From the NCBI RefSeq assembly GCF_003987855.1, contig NZ_RXIZ01000022.1, positions 3,567-67,566 of the forward strand: DNA of 64,000 bases. The letters are read 5' to 3'. A program made the position numbers and the translations under genes. Under the pieces are notes generated by a model. That model saw only the letters and a list, made by a program, of their open reading frames with translations, did not search any database and was not told the origin of the DNA. This stretch comes from Hyphomicrobium sp. (GTDB lineage Bacteria; Pseudomonadota; Alphaproteobacteria; Rhizobiales; Hyphomicrobiaceae). This document shows, one piece after another, positions 45,158-54,484 of this stretch; positions within the stretch are counted from its first letter, which is position 1; the number at the start of each line of letters is the position of its first letter.

Positions 45158-45211
45158 GGAATTTCATCCTCACCTAATCGCCAAGCCTCAACGCAGCATG
45201 GCCTTAAACGC

Positions 45212-45766
45212 TCAGGTTTTCGAGCCGGGAGTTTCGTGGACCGTCATATGACGCAGCCACACGCGCAAATAGGCAACGAGTGACGCGACGGTGGTGGCTG
45301 CGGCGAGCAGCGTCAGGAGTTGCACAGGCCCTTTGAGCTTCAGCGCGAATGCCTCGTCGGCGAGCACGGTGCCCGCGAGAACGATCTGAGCAACGGTGTT
45401 CATCTTACTGATGGCCAGAGGCTTCATCGGCGTTGGATGTTCGAGCAGCCACGACAGCACGACGGCGATGATGATCAGGATGTCGCGGGAGACGACGAGG
45501 ATCACGAGCCAAGAGGGGAGACGCCCCGTCACCCCCAGGGCGATGAATATGCAAACGATCAGGAGCTTGTCGGCGAGCGGATCGAGATAGGCACCGAGTT
45601 CGGTTTCCCAGTTGAACCGCTTGGCAAGGAAGCCGTCGATCGCATCCGAGATGCCGGCCAATACGAAGGCCAGAAATGCCGCTTGCAACTCACCGGTCAG
45701 CAAGAGCCAGAAGACCACGGGTACGAGGATGACTCGACCGAGCGTAATGAGGTTAGGAATGCTCAC
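45212..45766 (-). CDS. pgsA: CDP-diacylglycerol-glycerol-3-phosphate phosphatidyltransferase PgsA
   Basis: A 184-residue membrane enzyme making phosphatidylglycerol phosphate. The CDP-alcohol phosphotransferase signature is intact: SDAIDGFLAKRFNWETELG followed by LDPLADK, with Lys in place of the usual Ala-Arg spacing. Four to five membrane helices are visible. I use GTG 45766 (SIPNLITLGRV), which fits the family N-terminus; the track start at 45814 is also GTG. It is 54 bases upstream of the AI-2E gene and probably co-transcribed. Confidence 0.92.
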   Translation of the reverse strand: MSIPNLITLGRVILVPVVFWLLLTGELQAAFLAFVLAGISDAIDGFLAKRFNWETELGAYLDPLADKLLIVCIFIALGVTGRLPSWLVILVVSRDILIIIAVVLSWLLEHPTPMKPLAISKMNTVAQIVLAGTVLADEAFALKLKGPVQLLTLLAAATTVASLVAYLRVWLRHMTVHETPGSKT

Positions 45767-45967
45767 GCCGAAACTGTCCCCGTCTCTCTCCCCTATCGCC
45801 CGGCCACATATCACGCTTTGCCAAGCGGCGCGAACCTAGCCTCTCATGCTTCGGCTCGTCGAGGAGAACCTCCCTTGCGGTGCGGCAAAAGCGGCCGCGG
45901 GCTGAGTTGCGGCCCGAAAGGCGGCGCGCCCAGAGCCGGAAGTCAGATCTGGATAATTTTTGCTAAT

Positions 45968-47113
45968 TCAATAGCCTGGACGAAGGACCCAGCCTGAACC
46001 GGTATTTGAGAGGCTGAAGCCTTTAGGCCCGAGCGCGGTTGCGAGGCTCGTGGCGCCGCCGGGGTATTTCAACGAAATTCCGGCGCTGCGATCGGATACG
46101 GATCCGATGTTCAAGGCGTCGACGCCTGGCATGTCGAGAAGCTGGGAGCGGATCAGGTCCCATTGATCGGAGCTGGCGAACTCAGCGGTCAGTGTGACGT
46201 CTTCCCCACTCCCGCCCGTGGACGCTGCCCAGACCGGTGCGCCGCCAGCCGGGTTGGACGATGCCGTCGCCTCGCCAATGCCTGCCTTGATCGCTTTCCA
46301 ACGGCCCTCGATGATGCCAAGCGAGACAACTGCCGCGAGCTGAGAGGCGTAATCGAGGTCGTTATCGTTGATCCGATAGGCGCGTTTCAAAAGAAGGCCA
46401 CCGACGGCATCGCTGCCGACGAGGGTCACCGTGACCTTTTTGGCCGGTAAATCCGGTTCGGCTATTGCAAGGACGACCAATCCGCTGCCGTACTCCGCTT
46501 TCAGCTTTTGCAAAGCGCTGTCCTGGCCGGACATCAGCGCCTGAACCGTGTCGGTCTTGATCGTGGGCTTTAGATCCTTCACAGCGATTGGTGTCAGCGT
46601 GTGGGTGAGGTCGAGGCCTGACCACGCGCGCCGCCAGAGGCCGGTGTCACTGGTCGCAGCGGGCGGATTACCTTGCAACAGCACCGTTACGACGGTCAGT
46701 TGCGGCGCCTGCTGATCAACGAATGGAATACCTTGGCCGGACAGAAGCGAGCGCACCCCGTTAGAGTCGAAAGAGTAGTCGAGGTTGGCGATATACGCGG
46801 TCGACGAGTTGCGCTCGGAGCGCACAGAAAGCCCGGAGACGAGATCGGCGACTTTTGCATTCTCCACGCGGGTGAGCTGCTTATAAGCCGTTACCGGCAC
46901 GAGGCGCTTCAGAAGCGACTTGAAGGCGGCTTGCTGGCCATCGGCGAGGGCCTGATCTTTCGCCGCAACCGCATTCGCAGCCGTCGCCTCGACGGGGTAA
47001 TTTGCGACGGTAAATGCGACATCGGGATCAGCCGCCCGCGCGGGCGCGACATCGAGGCCAGCGGCACCCATCCACACCAGAATAGCGATAGCGACGCAGC
47101 GGCTCGCGAGCAC
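45968..47113 (-). CDS. DUF2066 domain secreted protein
   Basis: A 381-residue exported protein of the DUF2066 family, function unknown. GTG 47113 has GGGGG six bases upstream and yields a normal signal peptide (hydrophobic core VAIAILVWMGAAGL, cleavage at ARA-AD); the track start at 47254 is TTG and would add a 47-residue polar leader. The mature protein shows the family pattern YPVEATAANAVAAKDQALADGQQAAFKSLLKRL near its start and ends in an imperfect repeat-like C-terminus. It is upstream of pgsA on the same strand and divergent from purM, as in many alphaproteobacteria. Confidence 0.85.
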   Translation of the reverse strand: MLASRCVAIAILVWMGAAGLDVAPARAADPDVAFTVANYPVEATAANAVAAKDQALADGQQAAFKSLLKRLVPVTAYKQLTRVENAKVADLVSGLSVRSERNSSTAYIANLDYSFDSNGVRSLLSGQGIPFVDQQAPQLTVVTVLLQGNPPAATSDTGLWRRAWSGLDLTHTLTPIAVKDLKPTIKTDTVQALMSGQDSALQKLKAEYGSGLVVLAIAEPDLPAKKVTVTLVGSDAVGGLLLKRAYRINDNDLDYASQLAAVVSLGIIEGRWKAIKAGIGEATASSNPAGGAPVWAASTGGSGEDVTLTAEFASSDQWDLIRSQLLDMPGVDALNIGSVSDRSAGISLKYPGGATSLATALGPKGFSLSNTGSGWVLRPGY

Positions 47114-47344
47114 GTAAATCCCCCATTTCCGCGTTTTGCGACGTTCTCGGGCGAGCGTTCGATCCTTGCCCTGCGGAACCGGCCTTGAGAGCGCTTCGTT
47201 GCTCTCCGGTCCAGTCGCTGCTACGACCCCCAATACGGGTTGGCAATGGGGCAAAAGTGAGTTTAACCGAAGCTTTTGCCTCGCCTGGTTGTCTTATCGC
47301 GCCGGCCCTTCCGACCTTACTTTTTTGACCGACGACGAGGATCA

Positions 47345-48481
47345 ATGTCCGCGGCTGACGAAAACTCGCAAAAATCCATCACATATGCCGACGCGGGCGT
47401 CGATATCGACGCGGGAAATGCGCTTGTCGCGGCGATCAAACCGTTGGCCAAGGCCACCAGCCGGCCCGGAGCCGATGTCGATCTGGGCGGCTTCGGTGGA
47501 CTGTTCGATCTGAAGCGGACGGGCTTTCGCGATCCCATCCTGGTCGCGGCAAACGACGGCGTCGGCACGAAGCTCAAGATCGCCATCGACACGCAGCGCC
47601 ATTCCACCATCGGCATCGACCTTGTCGCGATGTGCGTCAACGATCTGATCGTGCAAGGTGCGGAACCGCTTTTCTTCCTCGATTACTTCTCGGTCGGGAA
47701 ACTCGACGTGCAAGTTGCGCGCGAGGTGATCGCGGGCATTGCCGATGGTTGCCGCGATGCCGGATGCGCGCTGATCGGCGGCGAGACGGCAGAGATGCCG
47801 GGCCTTTATCAGAGTGGCGACTACGATCTCGCGGGCTTTGCAGTGGGCGCGGTCGAACGCGACGAGATCCTGCCGCGTGCGAACATCGGCGTCGGCGACA
47901 TCCTGATCGGCCTTAGATCGAGTGGCGTGCATTCCAATGGGTACAGCCTCGTCCGCAAGCTCGTGGAACACGCCAAACTCGACTGGAATTCGCCTGCGCC
48001 ATTTGCAAAATCCCAGAACCAGTCGGTCGCCGAGGCGCTGCTGACGCCGACGCGCATCTACGTCAAACCGCTGCTCGCGGCCATTCGTGCAACGGGTGGA
48101 TCGGGCTTGAACGGCGGCATCAAAGCGCTGTCGCACATCACAGGCGGGGGCCTTTCGGAGAACGTGCCGCGCGTGATGCCGAAGGATGTCGCGGCCCGGA
48201 TCGACCTGTCGAGTTTCTCGGCACCGCCGGTTTTCGAGTGGCTGGCGAGGACAGGCAACATTCCCGATGCCGAGCTTCTCCGGACCTTCAACTGCGGCAT
48301 CGGCATGATCGCCGTTGTCTCCAAGGACCGAGCTGACGACGTGGTCTCGGAGCTCAAATCTGCGGGTGAAGATCCAACCGTCATCGGCGACATCATTCCT
48401 CCGACCGGCGAAAAGTCGGATGCCAAAGGCAAAGGCGAAGCTTGGGCCGTCAAGTACGACGGCAAGCTCAACTTCGGCTGA
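47345..48481 (+). CDS. purM: phosphoribosylformylglycinamidine cyclo-ligase
   Basis: A 378-residue enzyme of purine synthesis (formation of aminoimidazole ribonucleotide). Family segments are [15 protein letters not shown] at the N-terminus, [42 protein letters not shown] and [21 protein letters not shown] at 47345 has GAGGATC upstream; the longer ORF is not needed. In many relatives purN follows directly, but here purN is 5.2 kb away at 53639, with xoxF and glycosyltransferase genes between. Confidence 0.96.
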   Translation: MSAADENSQKSITYADAGVDIDAGNALVAAIKPLAKATSRPGADVDLGGFGGLFDLKRTGFRDPILVAANDGVGTKLKIAIDTQRHSTIGIDLVAMCVNDLIVQGAEPLFFLDYFSVGKLDVQVAREVIAGIADGCRDAGCALIGGETAEMPGLYQSGDYDLAGFAVGAVERDEILPRANIGVGDILIGLRSSGVHSNGYSLVRKLVEHAKLDWNSPAPFAKSQNQSVAEALLTPTRIYVKPLLAAIRATGGSGLNGGIKALSHITGGGLSENVPRVMPKDVAARIDLSSFSAPPVFEWLARTGNIPDAELLRTFNCGIGMIAVVSKDRADDVVSELKSAGEDPTVIGDIIPPTGEKSDAKGKGEAWAVKYDGKLNFG

Positions 48482-48504
48482 GGGTGTACGGCTGTCAGTC
48501 CGCA

Positions 48505-50322
48505 TTAGGGCAGCGCGAAAACCGTAAGCGTCCCTCCGAGGCTCGTGTACTCGGAGAGATTTGCAAACCCGCCGACGGCGCCTGATCCATCTTCCGGATT
48601 GGTGAGCCCGGCAGCAAGGCCGATACCGGCCCAACCTCCCACTCCCGACAGGATGGCGACGTATTGCTTGCCATCGTGCATGTAGGTCATCGGGGCGCCT
48701 ACGATCCCGGACGGCGTCTTGAACTTGAAGAGTTCCTTGCCGGTCTTCTGGTCGACGGCTTTCAAATAGCCTTCGAGCGTTCCGTAGAAGACGATCCCTC
48801 CGGCCGTCGAAAGCGCGCCGGACCAGACGGCGAAGCGCTCGGGCTTAGACCAGATTATTTTGCCCTGAGCGCCATCCCAGGCGAGAAAGGCACCCGTGTC
48901 GCCGTTCGCCGACGGCGCGGGAAACATCGTCAGCGTAGCCCCGACATAGGGCTGCCCCGCTGCGTAAGACACCTTGAAGGCCTCCATATCCATGCAGAGG
49001 CGCGTCAAGGGAACATAGAACCAGCCGGTGAGACGAGAAAAGGATGCGGGCTGCTGGTTTTTCGCACCCATTGCCGAAGGGCAGATGCCTTTGGTCACAT
49101 CATCCGTACCGGTGACGAAGGGTGAGAACTTCTTGTTCACGAGCGGCCGGCCGTACTGCGGATCATTTCTGTCCGTAACGACCTTGGACGCCCAATTGGC
49201 GTCGGGATCGAATTTTTCCGCGACGAGAAGCTCGCCGTTGGTGCGATCGAGCGTATAGGCAAAACCGTTGCGGTCGAAGTGAGTCAGGACCTTCCGGGTG
49301 ACGCCGTCGATCTCAAGATCCGTGAGTATCGGCTCGTTGACGCCGTCGTAATCCCACTGATCGAAAGGGGTCATTTGATAGACCCACTTGGCGATGCCGC
49401 TGTCAGCATCGCGCGCAAAGATCGTTTGCGACCATTTCTGATCGATCGGTTTGTGATCGGGCCCCGCGCGCTGGACCGGGTTCCAGGTCGAAGGATTGCC
49501 TGAGCCGTAGTAGATCAGGTTCAGCTGGGGGTCGTACGCCATATAGCCCCAGACCGGCCCGCCACCGATCTTCCATTGGTCGCCGTTCCAGGTCTTTAGC
49601 GACGAATCCTTCCCAATCGGCTTGCCGAGAGACGTCGTTTTGTCGGGATCGACCAGGATATCCTCGTCCGGCCCCATCGAATATGCGCGCCAGACTTTGC
49701 GACCCGAGTTCAGGTCGTAGGCAGTGATGTAACAACGCACGCCGAACTCACCGCCCGATACGCCGACGATGACCTTGTCTTTGACGACCAGAGGTGCGCC
49801 GGTGCCCGAGGCGCCATTCTTCGGATCATCATCCTTCACCTTCCAGACTTCGATGCCGGTTTTAGCATCGAGGGCAATGAGCGAGGTGTCGGCGGTGTGC
49901 AGCAGAATCTTGCCCTCGGCATACTGGACGCCGCGATCGACGGTATCGCAGCACATGACGGCGGCGGCGAACGGATCCTGCTTCGGCTGATACTTCCATA
50001 GAATCTTCTGATCGTGAGCCAAATCGATTGCGATGACGGTATTGGGGAATGGCGTCACCAGATACATGACGTCGCCGATAACCAATGGGCCGCCCTCATG
50101 ACCGCGGAGCACGCCGGTCGAGAACGTCCAGGCGACTTTCAGTTCCGATACGTTCGAGGCGTTGATCTGATCGAGCCGCGAGTATCGCTGACCCGCGTAG
50201 TCGCCGGATTGTATCACCCAGTTCGCCGGGTCGTCGGCGAGCGACTGTACGTCCAGATTCGCTTTCGCATCCGTCGCGCACAGGAGCGCGGTGACGGCGA
50301 CGAACGCAAGCCATCTCATCAT
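48505..50322 (-). CDS. xoxF: PQQ-dependent methanol dehydrogenase, lanthanide type (XoxF)
   Basis: A 605-residue periplasmic quinoprotein with a signal peptide ending AKA-NL. The eight-bladed propeller shows repeated Trp-docking segments. The disulfide ring of adjacent cysteines is C124-C125 in VMCCDTV. Metal ligands by spacing are E192 (GGEFG), N276 (GSGNPS), D324 and D326 in WDYDG. The Asp two positions after the catalytic Asp is the lanthanide signature; calcium MxaF has Ala there. About five extra residues ([10 protein letters not shown] region) precede the catalytic part compared with the XoxF5 pattern I recall. No xoxJ, xoxG or PQQ synthesis gene is adjacent. Start has GGGAG seven bases upstream. 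Subtype not assigned. Confidence 0.92.
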   Translation of the reverse strand: MMRWLAFVAVTALLCATDAKANLDVQSLADDPANWVIQSGDYAGQRYSRLDQINASNVSELKVAWTFSTGVLRGHEGGPLVIGDVMYLVTPFPNTVIAIDLAHDQKILWKYQPKQDPFAAAVMCCDTVDRGVQYAEGKILLHTADTSLIALDAKTGIEVWKVKDDDPKNGASGTGAPLVVKDKVIVGVSGGEFGVRCYITAYDLNSGRKVWRAYSMGPDEDILVDPDKTTSLGKPIGKDSSLKTWNGDQWKIGGGPVWGYMAYDPQLNLIYYGSGNPSTWNPVQRAGPDHKPIDQKWSQTIFARDADSGIAKWVYQMTPFDQWDYDGVNEPILTDLEIDGVTRKVLTHFDRNGFAYTLDRTNGELLVAEKFDPDANWASKVVTDRNDPQYGRPLVNKKFSPFVTGTDDVTKGICPSAMGAKNQQPASFSRLTGWFYVPLTRLCMDMEAFKVSYAAGQPYVGATLTMFPAPSANGDTGAFLAWDGAQGKIIWSKPERFAVWSGALSTAGGIVFYGTLEGYLKAVDQKTGKELFKFKTPSGIVGAPMTYMHDGKQYVAILSGVGGWAGIGLAAGLTNPEDGSGAVGGFANLSEYTSLGGTLTVFALP

Positions 50323-50571
50323 TCATTCACTCCCGCTCGCACGCCAACGACTTGAGCCGCCTTATCAATATCCAAGGGGCGCTCGTACCAGACTTATGGT
50401 GGGGGTCGTTGAAAACGCGGCAAGCTGTAGCGCCGACGGTGCGAATGGCCAAAACGCGCTGATGCTCGCGTCACGCATTAACGACTTTCAATGAGAGTAC
50501 GCGAAGACTGCCACGCAACTGAAAAGTTTGGCGCCTACTCACCGCGCTCGTGAACGATTCGGAGCAGGCAC

Positions 50572-50817
50572 ATGGCTGGCCATTCAGCGGACCTTCTGGT
50601 GGGCGAAATTATCGAAATCAAGTATCGGGTTCCTCAACCCGCGTTCGACGAACAGCCTGATTCGCGATTGTCGGATCGCTGGATCGCCGCGGAGATCATC
50701 CATCGGGACGAAGACGCCTTCCCCATCGCGCGCCTAGCCGACGGGCAAATCACGGATATTCGCGCGTACATGACGTGGCGGCGGGTCTCGCGCTCGGTCG
50801 ACGCCAATCACGGCTAG
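50572..50817 (+). CDS. small protein (81 aa), unknown
   Basis: Begins MAGHSADLL at ATG 50572, with GGAG seven bases upstream. The sequence is acidic/aromatic with no signal peptide or membrane helix (IIEIKYRVPQPAFDE, WIAAEIIHRDEDAFP). No family is recognised. The good ribosome-binding site and protein-like composition support it; the overlapping ORF at 50528 in another frame is not supported. It is divergent from xoxF, separated by about 250 bases with no other gene. Confidence 0.6.
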   Translation: MAGHSADLLVGEIIEIKYRVPQPAFDEQPDSRLSDRWIAAEIIHRDEDAFPIARLADGQITDIRAYMTWRRVSRSVDANHG

Positions 50818-51020
50818 AGCAAAAATGATGGTTAAAGTGACGGTTGTCCCTGCATTTGCCGTCAGTTGTCACACAATCGAAAAGTGCTGACGTCAGAAGC
50901 GGTCTAAAATACACCGCTAGATAGATTCGGACCTGCTTCTCGTCATGCATTCTGGCCCGACCGGCGATCGCGCGGACCGCGCCCTGGGATCTGGGGACCG
51001 CGCCTCAGATGCGAGGTAGC

Positions 51021-52109
51021 ATGATGCGAATCCTCATCGCCACCGACGCCTGGAGGCCTCAGGTCAATGGCGTCGTGCGGACCTACGAGAACCTGAAGCG
51101 CGAACTCGAAGCCGCCGGCCATTTCGTCACGATCCTGTCACCTCTGGACTTCGCAACGTTGCCATGCCCCGGTTACCGGGAAATCCGTCTGGCGCTCGCG
51201 CGACGGTCGCAAGTTGCGGCCGTGTTGAAACAGGGAAATTACGATCACGTCCACATCGCGACCGAAGGGCCGATCGGCCTTGCGACGCGCGGCGTGTGCT
51301 TGCGCCGGGGCATCCGGTTCACGACTTCGTTTCACACCCGCTTCCCTGAATACATCGAAGCCTATACCGGCTTGCCGGCCTGGATCAGCTATGCCTTCCA
51401 ACGATGGTTCCACCGGCCAGCCATCGGCATGTTCGTGGCGACGCCGTCGCTGAAGGCCGAGCTTGCGCGACGCGGTTTCCGCCGACTGATGCTGTGGTCG
51501 CGCGGCGTGGATACGGCACAGTTCAACCCCAGATCCCGGGCGCATGACGGCGAGAGACAATCGGGCCCGACGTTTCTCTATGTCGGGCGCGTTTCGCGCG
51601 AGAAGAACGTCGAAGCTTTTCTCAATCTCGATCTCCCGGGTCGCAAAGTCGTGGTCGGTGACGGGCCGATACTCGGCGTGCTTCGCCGACAGTATCCTGA
51701 CGTGATCTTCAAAGGCGCGAAGTCAGGCGATGATCTCGCGCGTGAATACGCCAACGCGGACGTGTTCGTGTTCCCAAGCCGCACGGACACATTCGGGTTG
51801 GTGCTGCTTGAGGCCATGGCATCGGGTCTTGGCGTAGCGGCGTTTCCGGTGACTGGCCCGATCGACGTCGTGACACCCGGCGTTACGGGATGCCTCAGCG
51901 AAGATCTGAGGGCTGCCGCGCTGGCCGCACTCGACCTAGGTCGCGAGCAGGTTCGTGTGCAAGCGATGCGGCACGATTGGTCGCGAGTCGCGAACCTCTT
52001 TATTGCCAATATCCATCAGGCCCGCCGCGCGGCCGGATTTGGGAAGCGCCTCATCAGGGCGCGTGCGAAGCTTTTGCAGATCAAGGCCGCCGCGCGGCCG
52101 ATAAGCTGA
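51021..52109 (+). CDS. glycosyltransferase family 4
   Basis: A 362-residue GT-B fold enzyme. The N-terminal acceptor domain starts ILIATDAWRPQVNGVVRTYENL, and the C-terminal nucleotide-sugar domain has FLYVGRVSREKNVEAFL, DVFVFPSRTDTFGLVLLEAMASGLGVAAFPVTGP (the EX7E motif). It resembles the mannosyl- or lipid glycosyltransferase subgroup. Sugar and acceptor are unknown. GAGG precedes ATGATG at 51021. It converges on the GT1 gene with two bases between stops, so the two could act in the same glycolipid or surface pathway, but they are not in an operon. Confidence 0.9.
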   Translation: MMRILIATDAWRPQVNGVVRTYENLKRELEAAGHFVTILSPLDFATLPCPGYREIRLALARRSQVAAVLKQGNYDHVHIATEGPIGLATRGVCLRRGIRFTTSFHTRFPEYIEAYTGLPAWISYAFQRWFHRPAIGMFVATPSLKAELARRGFRRLMLWSRGVDTAQFNPRSRAHDGERQSGPTFLYVGRVSREKNVEAFLNLDLPGRKVVVGDGPILGVLRRQYPDVIFKGAKSGDDLAREYANADVFVFPSRTDTFGLVLLEAMASGLGVAAFPVTGPIDVVTPGVTGCLSEDLRAAALAALDLGREQVRVQAMRHDWSRVANLFIANIHQARRAAGFGKRLIRARAKLLQIKAAARPIS

Positions 52110-52111
52110 TC

Positions 52112-53419
52112 TCAGCTGGCAATTTTCGCGCGACGGATGGTGGCTTCGCTCGACGGGGCGCCGATCAACTTTTTGACGACAGCCACGGCGTTTGCGGTAC
52201 CGTTCTCCTGCTGCATAGCGCGGCCTATTTCAGCGGCCTTGAGCGCGTAGGATGCATTGGTCGCAAGATCGCGAATGCGTTCGGTCAGGAGATCCAGCGT
52301 CCAGTCCTGAATGGGCAGCTGATCCGGTCCGGCGCCCAATTCGAAAACGCGGCGGCCCCAGTATTTCTGATCCATCATGAAAGGACCGACGAAGTTCGGG
52401 CGGCCAGCGCGCAGCGCCTGGGAGGTCGTGCCCAAGCCGCCATGATGGACGATAGCGGCCACCTCGCGGAAAAGCTTCTCGTGCGGCACGTATTGGTCGA
52501 TCAGGTGGAAATTGTCCGAGAGCGGCACACGATCGAATTCGCCACGGCCTTTGAAGAGCACCGCGCGTTGGCCCGCTGCCTCACAGGCACGGAGGATCAA
52601 CTCGGTGCGCTCGAGCCCAAGCGCGGGCATGCTGCCGAAGCCGATGTAGATGGGACGGGGGCCGCTTGTCAGAAATTCCGCCAGCTTTCCTGTCGGCCGC
52701 CACGTCGGCGCTTCATCGCGGAACCAGTAGCCGGTGAAATAAATCTCGTCGCCCTCCTCGCTCGCGCGCGGCTGAAGGACGGGGCTCACCGGGTAAATGA
52801 CTGGAGCGCGCTCGCCATGAACGCGGTGTGGGTGCCTCAGCCAGAACGCGCGACCAAGCCCGAGCGACTTGCGGATCTCACCAATCACACGGCGGTAGGC
52901 CAAGCGTTGCAAACCCAGCGTATTGTAGCCGTAACGGTTCCAGGCAGCGATGCCGGTGCCCGGAATGACGGAGAGAAGATTCTCGGCGGAAGGGGAAACG
53001 GAACCGAGACCGACCATCACGGCCGGAATGTTTCGCGCTTCCGCGATTTCGCCGGCCACGGAAATAACGGGATGAAAGAGGATGGCGTCGGCGTCTGCGG
53101 AGGCGGTAACGGCGTCGCGCAGAATGCCTTCGAACAGCGCGCGCATGTCGGCGCCCGGCCGCAACCACTTCTTGACCGTCACGATCGTATGGGCGCCGGC
53201 GATCTCGGCCATCTCTCCGTCCTTCATGAACTTCGAGAAGTCCGTGCCGCAGCGGCGGGCCTCAAGGCCTTTGCTGGCGACGTAGTCCATGAAGTCTTCG
53301 GGAGCGGCGAGGCTGACCTCGTAGCCAGCCTCCTTGAGCGCGAGTCCCAGCGCCACCATAGGGCCGACGTCGCCTAGCGTACCAACTGTCAGAAGTGAGA
53401 TGCGGCGAACCATGGCCAT
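52112..53419 (-). CDS. glycosyltransferase family 1 (UDP-glycosyl/sterol-type)
   Basis: A 435-residue GT-B enzyme of the GT1 group (related to sterol and antibiotic glucosyltransferases). The N-terminal SLLTVGTLGDVGPMVALGLALKEAGY is the acceptor-side Rossmann start, and the C-terminal VPHEKLFREVAAIVHHGGLGTTSQALRAGRPNF is the UGT-like donor signature, with the HHGG nucleotide-diphosphate loop. Acceptors in this group are hydrophobic (sterols, lipids, polyketides). Start: MAMVRRIS at 53419; the ribosome-binding site is weak. It is near, and divergent from, purN. Confidence 0.88.
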   Translation of the reverse strand: MAMVRRISLLTVGTLGDVGPMVALGLALKEAGYEVSLAAPEDFMDYVASKGLEARRCGTDFSKFMKDGEMAEIAGAHTIVTVKKWLRPGADMRALFEGILRDAVTASADADAILFHPVISVAGEIAEARNIPAVMVGLGSVSPSAENLLSVIPGTGIAAWNRYGYNTLGLQRLAYRRVIGEIRKSLGLGRAFWLRHPHRVHGERAPVIYPVSPVLQPRASEEGDEIYFTGYWFRDEAPTWRPTGKLAEFLTSGPRPIYIGFGSMPALGLERTELILRACEAAGQRAVLFKGRGEFDRVPLSDNFHLIDQYVPHEKLFREVAAIVHHGGLGTTSQALRAGRPNFVGPFMMDQKYWGRRVFELGAGPDQLPIQDWTLDLLTERIRDLATNASYALKAAEIGRAMQQENGTANAVAVVKKLIGAPSSEATIRRAKIAS

Positions 53420-53638
53420 CCGATTTAGCAGTAAGACTGACCATGCCCGCAAAGTGCCGCGGCCGCGCAGTCGCGAAAGCCTGCGATCGTGGCCCCCGAT
53501 CCCCATCAGCTTGCGTCAGGTGAAACCCAGCCGCAACAATGGTCACCAAGAATGGCTAACAATCTGGCCTATCGTAACTATCGAGCCTCACGCAGGGATG
53601 CACTCGCACACCGCGAGCGGGTCTGCTAGATCCGCGCC

Positions 53639-54292
53639 ATGACCAGGAAGAAACGAACTGCCATTCTGATTTCGGGCCGCGGCTCGAACATGCGATCGCT
53701 CGTCGAGGCGGCACGCGCACCGGATTATCCGGCGGAAATCGCCCTGGTCGCGTCAAATAGGCCCGACGCCGAGGGCGTGGCCTGGGCCATCGATCAGGGC
53801 GTGCCGACCGTCATCATCGATCACAAGGCCTATCCATCGCGCGCCGATTTCGAGCGCGCTCTTCAGTCTGCCTTGGACACCAACGGTATCGAACTCGTTG
53901 CGCTTGCGGGTTTCATGCGGCTGATGACGCCGGATTTCGTCGAGTATTGGCGCGACCGCATGCTCAACATCCATCCGTCGCTGCTGCCGAGTTTTAAGGG
54001 GCTCAACACCCACGAACGGGCGATTGCGGCGGGTGTGCGGATCGCGGGCTGCACCGTGCACTTCGTCCGTGCCGAGATGGATGAGGGCCCGATTATCGCT
54101 CAAGCTGCGGTTCCGGTTCTCTCAGGTGATACCGCAGAGACACTCGCGGCTCGGATCCTCAAAGTGGAACACCGGGTTTACCCGGCTGCTTTAAGACTTG
54201 TCGCCGCAGGCGAGGCGCGCTTGGATGGTGAAAAAGTGCTTATTTCCTCGGATGTTAGCGAGCCGGACACCCTTTTCGCGCCGACGATCTGA
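53639..54292 (+). CDS. purN: phosphoribosylglycinamide formyltransferase
   Basis: A 217-residue formyltransferase of purine synthesis. Visible: the substrate loop ISGRGSNMRSL, the catalytic NIHPSLLPSFKG (Asn, His), and GCTVHFVRAEMDEGPII (Asp). A folate-binding region around LAGFMRLM is typical. It is normally coupled to purM, which in this genome lies 5.2 kb upstream on the same strand. Confidence 0.96.
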   Translation: MTRKKRTAILISGRGSNMRSLVEAARAPDYPAEIALVASNRPDAEGVAWAIDQGVPTVIIDHKAYPSRADFERALQSALDTNGIELVALAGFMRLMTPDFVEYWRDRMLNIHPSLLPSFKGLNTHERAIAAGVRIAGCTVHFVRAEMDEGPIIAQAAVPVLSGDTAETLAARILKVEHRVYPAALRLVAAGEARLDGEKVLISSDVSEPDTLFAPTI

Positions 54293-54484
54293 TCCACAGC
54301 ATTAGATACCGGTTACCTTGCGCTGGCCGTCGCATGGACAGGGCCCCCCCAAAGCATGGTATTTCTATGGCTCCGGAGAGGGAGTCCGGCGACCCGAAGT
54401 GCCGAGCGCAGTCCGTGAGGCGCCCGAAGCGCCCGCCAAGCGGAACGATGTGCACGCTACTCCGGTGCCGAATGGAGAATGCTT

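Noticed and set aside
47342-48634. 430-aa minus-strand ORF
   Set aside because: Antisense to purM, which is certain from motifs.
51890-53377. 495-aa plus-strand ORF
   Set aside because: Antisense to the GT1 gene and overlapping the GT4 end; Arg/Gly-rich shadow.
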